5,245 nucleotides of DNA from an uncultured Caulobacteraceae bacterium. GTDB lineage: Bacteria > Pseudomonadota > Alphaproteobacteria > Caulobacterales > Caulobacteraceae. The notes beneath the pieces are model-generated. The model was not told where the DNA came from, searched no databases, and worked only from the letters and a program-made list of their open reading frames with translations. Shown here one piece after another: positions 1-5,245 of the stretch (its first letter is position 1; the number at the start of each line of letters is the position of its first letter). The position numbers and the translations under genes are program-made. The stretch spans positions 1-5,245 of the forward strand of contig CALEOQ010000100.1 in assembly GCA_937910255.1 (NCBI GenBank), in the 5' to 3' direction.

Positions 1-54
1 GAGGCGACAGGTGTGCTAGCGTGTGGTAGTGGCGCGCGGAGGGTTTTTTTTTTT
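1..54. other. Non-genomic tail: base-call noise and poly-T run
   Basis: Positions 44-54 are eleven consecutive T, immediately outside the flow-cell end of an Illumina adapter that begins at 55. Positions 1-43 are a G/T-rich stretch with no coding or structural signal. Read outward from the insert (reverse complement), this is adapter, poly-A, then C/A-rich noise, which is the usual result of sequencing past the end of a short library molecule. The mirror arrangement is present at the other end. This should not be treated as chromosomal sequence. Confidence 0.95.
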
Positions 55-118
55 CAAGCAGAAGACGGCATACGAGATTACGACGTGGCTGGAGTTCAGA
101 CGTGTGCTCTTCCGATCT
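55..118 (+). other. Illumina P7 index adapter (contaminant)
   Basis: Positions 55-78 match the P7 flow-cell sequence, beginning CAAGCAGAAGACGGC and ending CGAGAT. Positions 79-84 are a 6-base index, TACGAC. Positions 85-118 match the read-2 primer site, ending GCTCTTCCGATCT, with one mismatch: G at 88 where the standard sequence has A. The index is the exact reverse complement of the one at 5135-5140, so both ends come from the same library. The genomic insert starts at 119. The two adapters form a near-perfect inverted terminal repeat (55-118 with 5101-5164) that is technical and not a transposon end. Confidence 0.98.
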
Positions 119-232
119 GGGTCCGCTTGGCCGCCCGCGCCTGGCCCGGAGACGGGCCGGCCAGGGCGAAGCCGAAGCCCGCCACGACGATGAAGCCAAG
201 CACGGCGGCCAGGATGGTGAGCAGGGTGGCGC

Positions 233-236
<4 letters not shown>
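119..236 (-). CDS. tadB: TadB/CpaG pilus platform protein, N-terminal fragment
   Basis: This is the start of an inner-membrane platform protein of the Tad pilus, of the GspF/T2SSF-like family. With TadC it forms the membrane base on which the CpaF ATPase acts. Only 39 codons are genomic, against roughly 300 or more in the full family. The fragment begins MSATLLTILAAVLGFIV and has one hydrophobic segment at about residues 4-27, followed by a basic stretch ending QARAAKR, as expected for the first transmembrane helix. The start ATG (236-234) overlaps the cpaF stop in an ATGA junction. No Shine-Dalgarno sequence is visible, which suggests translational coupling. The reading frame runs on into the adapter, adds seven false residues (QIGRAHV) and meets a TGA at 98-96, so a gene caller may report a false complete 46-residue protein. 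Identity rests on position after cpaF plus the N-terminal pattern, because the diagnostic T2SSF domain is not in the window. Confidence 0.85.
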
Positions 237-1774
<1,538 letters not shown>

Positions 1775-1776
1775 GA

Positions 1777-3240
1777 CTATTTCCGCCGGAACAGGCCGGA
1801 CAGAAGCGAGGACTTCTGCGGCGCCGGGGCTTCACGACGGCTGATCTGCTGGGCGAGTTCGGCCAGGGCTTCGGTGGTCTTGCCCCGCGGGGCGACCTCC
1901 GCCAGCATCTGACCGTTATTGGCCGCCTGGCCAAACAGCTTGGGCTCGAAGGGCAGCACGAGAGCCGGAACCAGGTCGAGGGCCTCGCCGAAATCCTTGA
2001 CCGGGATTTCCGGACGGCCGGGCACGCCCACCTGGTTGAGGATCAGCCGCGGCGCCGCATCATTGGGCCTCGCCCGGCGGACGAGGTCGACGAGGTTCTT
2101 GGCGTTACGCAGGGAGGCCAGGTCCGGGGTCGCCACGATCACCAGATCGTCGGACGACAGCAGGATCCGGCGTTTCCAGGCGGTCCAGACATGGGGCAGG
2201 TCGAGGACCACGAAGGGGGCGGCCCCGCGGATCTTCTGGGTCACCTCCTCGAAGGCGTCAGCCGAAATGTCATAGTCCTGGTCGAGCGAGGCCGGGGCGG
2301 CGAACAGGCTGAGCCGGTCGGTGCACCGGGCCATCATCCGGTCCATCAGCACCGGATCGAGGCGGTCAGGCTCGCCCAGGGCGTCGGCCACCCCCTGCAG
2401 CGGGTCCTGGTTGAAGTCGAGGCCGGCGGTGCCGAAGGCGAGGTCGAGATCGACCAGCACGGCGTTGGCCGCCAGCCGCTCGGTGATGGCGTGGGCGACG
2501 TTGTGGGCGAGGGTCGAGGCGCCGACCCCGCCCTTGGCGCCGCAGAAGGCGATCTGCCGGCCCACGAAGGGCGCGCTGGGATCGGCGTAGAGGCCGGCGA
2601 TCGACCGCACGAACTGCAGCGGCTTCATCGGCGGGACGAGATATTCGCTCACCCCTCTGCGCATGAGTTCGCGATAGAGGGCGATGTCGTTGGCCGCCCC
2701 GATCACCACCACCTTGGAGCCGGGGTCGCAAACCTCGGCGAGCTTGTCGAGGTGCGCCAAGAGCTGGGCGCCGCCTTCGCAGCACTCCACCACCAGCAGG
2801 GGCGGGGTCGGCTGGTTCTGATAGGCGGTGACCGCCGCCCCCAGGCCGCCCTCGCGCACCGTGACCGTGGCCCGCTCCATGCGGCGGTCCTTGGCGGCGT
2901 GTTCGATGAGGTCGGCGGTGCGGTCGCGCTCGGTGAAGGCGTGGATGGTGATCCGCGGCACGGACGTGTCGCCGAAGGCGGCCTCCGCCGAGGCCATCAT
3001 CTCGTGAACCGGATTTTCGGTGGCCGGCGCAGCGGGCTGACGGCCGCGGGCCGGAGAATCGATCCGCAGCGGATCGGCGGCCACGGCCGCCGTGGGCGGA
3101 GGTTCGAGATCGGCGAACGGGTCGCGGCTGGGCGCCGAAAGCGCCGCCGGCGCGCCCCAGGCGTCGTCGCCCGGCGCGCCGAAGTCATCATCGGCGTCGA
3201 ACTGGAGATCGAAGGGGTCTGGTCCGGGACTCGCGCGCAT
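1777..3240 (-). CDS. cpaE: CpaE/TadZ, MinD-like pilus localisation ATPase
   Basis: CpaE/TadZ proteins position the Tad pilus machine, at the pole in Caulobacter, and help recruit the secretin and the CpaF ATPase. This one has 487 residues. The N-terminus (1-90) is acidic and Pro/Ala-rich, probably disordered, and holds two similar motifs, DPFDL (8-12) and DPFADL (40-45). Residues about 95-215 resemble an atypical receiver domain: the acceptor-aspartate strand reads LLVVECC, with E152 where a receiver would have Asp. The MinD/ParA-like ATPase domain starts near 227 with GAKGGVGAST (234-243, bases 2512-2541). The switch I region has DLDLAFG (264-270), and Walker B is VVLDLPH (344-350). The second lysine of the deviant Walker A motif (KGGxGK) is replaced by Ala241. 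The tail KSSLLSGLFRRK is basic and hydrophobic. The ATG at 3240 has a good ribosome-binding site. It lies between cpaD (7-base gap) and cpaF (2-base gap). Confidence 0.97.
   Translation of the reverse strand: MRASPGPDPFDLQFDADDDFGAPGDDAWGAPAALSAPSRDPFADLEPPPTAAVAADPLRIDSPARGRQPAAPATENPVHEMMASAEAAFGDTSVPRITIHAFTERDRTADLIEHAAKDRRMERATVTVREGGLGAAVTAYQNQPTPPLLVVECCEGGAQLLAHLDKLAEVCDPGSKVVVIGAANDIALYRELMRRGVSEYLVPPMKPLQFVRSIAGLYADPSAPFVGRQIAFCGAKGGVGASTLAHNVAHAITERLAANAVLVDLDLAFGTAGLDFNQDPLQGVADALGEPDRLDPVLMDRMMARCTDRLSLFAAPASLDQDYDISADAFEEVTQKIRGAAPFVVLDLPHVWTAWKRRILLSSDDLVIVATPDLASLRNAKNLVDLVRRARPNDAAPRLILNQVGVPGRPEIPVKDFGEALDLVPALVLPFEPKLFGQAANNGQMLAEVAPRGKTTEALAELAQQISRREAPAPQKSSLLSGLFRRK
1781..1787 (-). 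promoter_or_regulatory. Weak ribosome-binding site of cpaF
   Basis: Reading the minus strand, GGCGGAA (1787-1781) lies six bases upstream of the cpaF ATG at 1774, inside the last codons of cpaE (RRK, then TAG). It matches the Shine-Dalgarno core only partly (GGA). With a two-base gap between the genes, coupling to cpaE translation probably contributes. Confidence 0.5.
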
Positions 3241-3244
3241 CAGG

Positions 3245-3254
3245 CCCTTACCTC
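3245..3254 (-). promoter_or_regulatory. Ribosome-binding site of cpaE
   Basis: The minus strand reads GAGGTAAGGG (3254-3245), ending four bases before the cpaE ATG at 3240. GAGGT is a near-consensus Shine-Dalgarno at about ten bases from the start, and AAGGG gives a second, closer option. It overlaps the cpaD stop codon (TAA, 3250-3248). It is the only clear ribosome-binding site at a gene junction here and supports the ATG at 3240 as the true start. Confidence 0.75.
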
Positions 3255-3946
3255 ACGGCCTGGGAGACGAGACCCGTGGAGCGGTCATCGGTTTCGGTCG
3301 AGGTGATTTCGCCCTCACGGTACCTGGCCAGAACGTCGGCCCGGCGGGCGGCGTCCGGGGCGTCCATGGCCCGCGGCCCGACCAGGTCGGCGGGATTGGC
3401 GATCTGGGCGGCCAGGTTGGCGGTGACCGCGCAGCCGAAGTTGGCCGAAACCTGATTGTTCCAGCTGCTGCTGAGATTGTCCCAGCTCTCCCCGCAGTCG
3501 GGGACCTGCGCCTCATAGCGGAGATAGCCGACGATCATCGGCGCCGGCGCCGCGCCCGTCGCATCATAGCCCACCACCTGGATGGCCGCCGGCGGCGCCC
3601 CCTGGGAAATGAGAAAGGCGCGCACGCTTTCGCCCATCCGATAGGCGGCTGCGGAGTCCACGCCGCTGGTCGGCGCCTGGATGCGGATGGCGCCGCCATC
3701 GGCCGCGCGCCAGCCGGCCACCAGGCCCGCCAGCGCGTCGGCCTGGGGACCGGAGACGCCCTGCGCATGGATCGCCAGCAGGACCTCTTCGGGGCGCGGG
3801 GTCACCTGGGCGCGATACTGGTCCAACGGGGTGACGGGTTTGGCCACCGCCCCCTCGCGGGGCGGCGCCGAGGCGCAGGCGGCGAGGCCGGCGGCCAGGG
3901 CCAGGGGCATGAAACGACGCAGGGGGCGGGTCATGGCGGCGCTCAC
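3248..3946 (-). CDS. cpaD: CpaD, Tad pilus assembly lipoprotein
   Basis: CpaD-family proteins are outer-membrane-associated lipoproteins of the Tad pilus and are thought to support the CpaC secretin. Read from the GTG at 3946, the protein has 232 residues. The basic n-region is RPLRR, the hydrophobic core is about residues 12-23, and the lipobox is LAAC with Cys24 as the likely lipidated residue. The +2 residue is Ala, which favours outer-membrane sorting. The mature part contains SANFGCAVTANLAAQIANP (167-185), the stretch I recognise as typical of the family. Two further cysteines, Cys151 and Cys172, could form a disulfide. The start is uncertain. GTG (3946-3944) overlaps the cpaC stop in a GTGA junction. 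An ATG at 3934 (residue 5) would give a more typical 19-residue signal peptide. Neither has a clear Shine-Dalgarno sequence. The lipoprotein call is unaffected by this choice. The stop TAA ends at 3248, seven bases before cpaE. Confidence 0.93.
   Translation of the reverse strand: MSAAMTRPLRRFMPLALAAGLAACASAPPREGAVAKPVTPLDQYRAQVTPRPEEVLLAIHAQGVSGPQADALAGLVAGWRAADGGAIRIQAPTSGVDSAAAYRMGESVRAFLISQGAPPAAIQVVGYDATGAAPAPMIVGYLRYEAQVPDCGESWDNLSSSWNNQVSANFGCAVTANLAAQIANPADLVGPRAMDAPDAARRADVLARYREGEITSTETDDRSTGLVSQAVR
3943..3946 (-). promoter_or_regulatory. GTGA stop-start overlap, cpaC to cpaD
   Basis: The candidate cpaD GTG start (3946-3944) overlaps the cpaC TGA stop (3945-3943). The upstream bases, encoding the GYVIE end of CpaC, show no purine-rich site. 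This suggests coupled translation of the secretin and its lipoprotein partner. If the ATG at 3934 is the true start, the genes are instead separated by eight bases. Confidence 0.55.
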
Positions 3947-5100
3947 TCGATCACATAGCCATAGGGGCCCTGGTAGGCCGGCGCGCCGGGCGGCTGCGGC
4001 TTGGCCTTGTAGGCGCGGTTGAGGCGCCCCAGGAGGATGGTTTCCGGATCCGACGCGATCTTCAGGCCGTCGGCCGGGGTCTGCAGCTTATCCGGCGAGG
4101 TGGGCTGGACCAGGTAGGGGGTGACGATGATCACCAGCTCGGTCTCACCCTGCAGAAAGTCCCGCGACCGGAACAGCGTGCCGAGCACCGGCAGGTTGGT
4201 CATGCCCGGCAGGGAGTCCACCGCCTGCTTGGTCTGTTCGCGCAACAGGCCCGCGATCATCATGGCGCCCCCTGAGGGCAACTCGACCATGGTCTCGGCG
4301 CGGCGCACGCTGAGCGCCGGAATCACCAGGGCGGGCGCGCCCGTGCCATTGCTGACCGTGAAGGACCCCTCATTGGTGAGCTCGGAGACCTCGGTGGAGA
4401 TCCGCAGGGAGATACGCCCCCCCGACAGCACCACCGGCGTGAAGCCCAGGCCGACGCCGAAGGGCTTGAACTCGATGCTGATGCGGCCGGTGTCGTCCTG
4501 ACCCACCGGCACCGGGAACTCGCCGCCGGCCAGGAACTTGGCGGCCTCGCCCGACACCGCCGTCAGGTTGGGTTCGGCCAGGGTTCGGACCAGGCCCACC
4601 CGTTCGAAGGCCTCGATCATGGCCTCGGCCTGGTTCAAGCCGGGATCGCCGGCGAGGCCTTCCTTGATGGTCGCCGTATCCGAGTTGCCGCCGTTGCGCA
4701 CGACAACATCGCAGAGTTCGTCCGGCGCCTCCACCCAACCGCAGGGACGCTGCATGATGGGTTGCTTAGTCGTGTCTAGGTTGTAGCCCCCGGTGAGGCC
4801 GCCGATCAGGCCGCCGTTCACCGCGAAGGAGGCGGCGTTGTTGAACATATACTGGGGTTCGCCCAGCTGGTTCAGAACCGCATTGGTGTTGAAGCCGAGC
4901 TGCTTGATGACGGTGCGCTGCACTTCGACGATGCGCACCTTGAGCATCACCTGGTCCTTGCCGGCGATGGACAGCATGTTCAGCACCTGATCGAGCTCGG
5001 CCACCGCCGCCCGGGCGATCTGCAGCGCCTTGTCGGCGTCCGACAGACTCATCACCTCACCCGACAGGATCAGGCTGTCGTTCATGGCGTCGACCCGCAC
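3943..5100 (-). CDS. cpaC: CpaC/RcpA outer-membrane secretin, C-terminal fragment
   Basis: The secretin forms the outer-membrane ring through which the Tad pilus exits. The genomic part encodes 385 residues; the 5' end (signal peptide, N-terminal pilus domain and part of the BON-like domain) is lost at the adapter junction. In fragment numbering (Val1 at 5100-5098), the end of the BON-like domain is MNDSLILSGEV (6-16) through about 45. The secretin domain then begins with VMLKVRIVEV (51-60). A Gly-rich region at about 95-155 carries Cys120 and Cys130. Conserved secretin core segments follow: RTLAEPNLTAVSGE (172-185), AGGEFPVPVG (191-200) and ELPSGGAMMIAGLL (273-286). The signature LPVLGTLFRS (303-312) and ELVIIVTPYLV (321-331) complete it. 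The tail ends YQGPYGYVIE, as in CpaC proteins I recall. The frame extends upstream to a false GTG at 5115 within the adapter, adding MLFRS, which is not biological. Confidence 0.96.
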   Translation of the reverse strand: MRVDAMNDSLILSGEVMSLSDADKALQIARAAVAELDQVLNMLSIAGKDQVMLKVRIVEVQRTVIKQLGFNTNAVLNQLGEPQYMFNNAASFAVNGGLIGGLTGGYNLDTTKQPIMQRPCGWVEAPDELCDVVVRNGGNSDTATIKEGLAGDPGLNQAEAMIEAFERVGLVRTLAEPNLTAVSGEAAKFLAGGEFPVPVGQDDTGRISIEFKPFGVGLGFTPVVLSGGRISLRISTEVSELTNEGSFTVSNGTGAPALVIPALSVRRAETMVELPSGGAMMIAGLLREQTKQAVDSLPGMTNLPVLGTLFRSRDFLQGETELVIIVTPYLVQPTSPDKLQTPADGLKIASDPETILLGRLNRAYKAKPQPPGAPAYQGPYGYVIE

Positions 5101-5164
5101 AGATCGGAAGAGCACACGTCTGAACTCCAGTCACGTCGTAATCTCGTATGCCGTCTTCTGCTTG
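5101..5164 (-). other. Illumina P7 index adapter (contaminant), inverted copy
   Basis: Positions 5101-5134 begin AGATCGGAAGAGCACACGTC and continue as the read-1 read-through adapter to CCAGTCAC. Positions 5135-5140 are the index GTCGTA. Positions 5141-5164 begin ATCTCGTATGCCG and end TGCTTG, the P7 flow-cell end. This copy matches the standard sequence throughout. It is the reverse complement of 55-118 except for the single mismatch at 88. The last genomic base is 5100. Confidence 0.98.
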
Positions 5165-5245
5165 AAAAAAAAAACCTCACACACAACCACTACCAACCTA
5201 CATCACACACTCGCGCCACCACGCCCGTCACCCACTACCACACCC
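5165..5245. other. Non-genomic tail: poly-A run and base-call noise
   Basis: Ten A (5165-5174) directly follow the flow-cell end of the adapter. Positions 5175-5245 are almost entirely C and A, with no open frame of note and no repeat unit regular enough to be a satellite or CRISPR array. This is the typical appearance of reads that ran off the end of the template. It mirrors positions 1-54. Confidence 0.95.

Noticed and set aside
44..54. Poly-T as a terminator tail
   Set aside because: It directly abuts the flow-cell end of the adapter and has a matching poly-A on the other side, so it is a run-off artefact; there is no hairpin.
1781..1791. Short palindrome TTCCGCCGGAA at the cpaE/cpaF junction as an operator or hairpin
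   Set aside because: Only four to five base pairs with a loop of one to three bases, within coding sequence and the ribosome-binding region. Too small to support a regulatory claim.
2191..3306. Plus-strand open frame (371 codons) opposite cpaE
   Set aside because: Low-complexity Gly/Arg/Ala/His composition, no domain, and fully antisense to cpaE with its clear MinD-like motifs.
3092..3958. Plus-strand open frame (288 codons) opposite cpaD
   Set aside because: Shadow of cpaD and the start of cpaE; the Gly/Arg-rich translation has no recognisable feature.
5175..5245. Repeat array or CRISPR-like structure in the CACAC/CCACC-rich right tail
   Set aside because: There is no regular unit or spacer pattern. 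The sequence lies beyond the adapter and poly-A, so it is base-call noise.

Overview
The window is one assembled contig. It holds 4,982 bases of genomic DNA (119-5100) capped at both ends by library adapter sequence. The insert is GC-rich and densely coding, with every gene on the minus strand. Its protein sequences and gene order match the Tad/Cpa type IVc (Flp) pilus locus of Alphaproteobacteria. The order cpaC-cpaD-cpaE-cpaF-tadB(cpaG), and details such as the GSMGTLHANSPRE histidine box of CpaF, point to Caulobacteraceae (Caulobacter/Phenylobacterium-like). That assignment is my inference from remembered family sequences, not a database result.

Layout, in transcription order (right to left): cpaC, the outer-membrane secretin, is cut at its 5' end by the adapter at 5100. 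cpaD, a lipoprotein, overlaps cpaC by 4 bases. cpaE, the TadZ/MinD-like localisation ATPase, starts 7 bases after cpaD. cpaF, the TadA secretion ATPase, starts 2 bases after cpaE. tadB (cpaG), an inner-membrane platform protein, overlaps cpaF by 4 bases and is cut after 39 codons by the adapter at 118. No intergenic gap exceeds 7 bases, so this is the interior of one polycistronic unit. No promoter or terminator lies inside it.

How the genes work together: CpaC and CpaD form the outer-membrane exit. CpaE places the machine, typically at a cell pole. CpaF hydrolyses ATP to drive pilin polymerisation and retraction through the TadB/TadC platform. The prepilin, prepilin peptidase (cpaA), cpaB and tadC genes would be expected just outside the window.

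The two ends are technical, not biological. Positions 55-118 and 5101-5164 are inverted copies of an Illumina P7-side adapter carrying the same 6-base index. Outside them lie a poly-T or poly-A run and then base-call noise. These ends create false start and stop codons and well-known artefact peptides. I see no new biological system here. The most useful results are the exact genomic boundaries and a few features of CpaE and CpaC.
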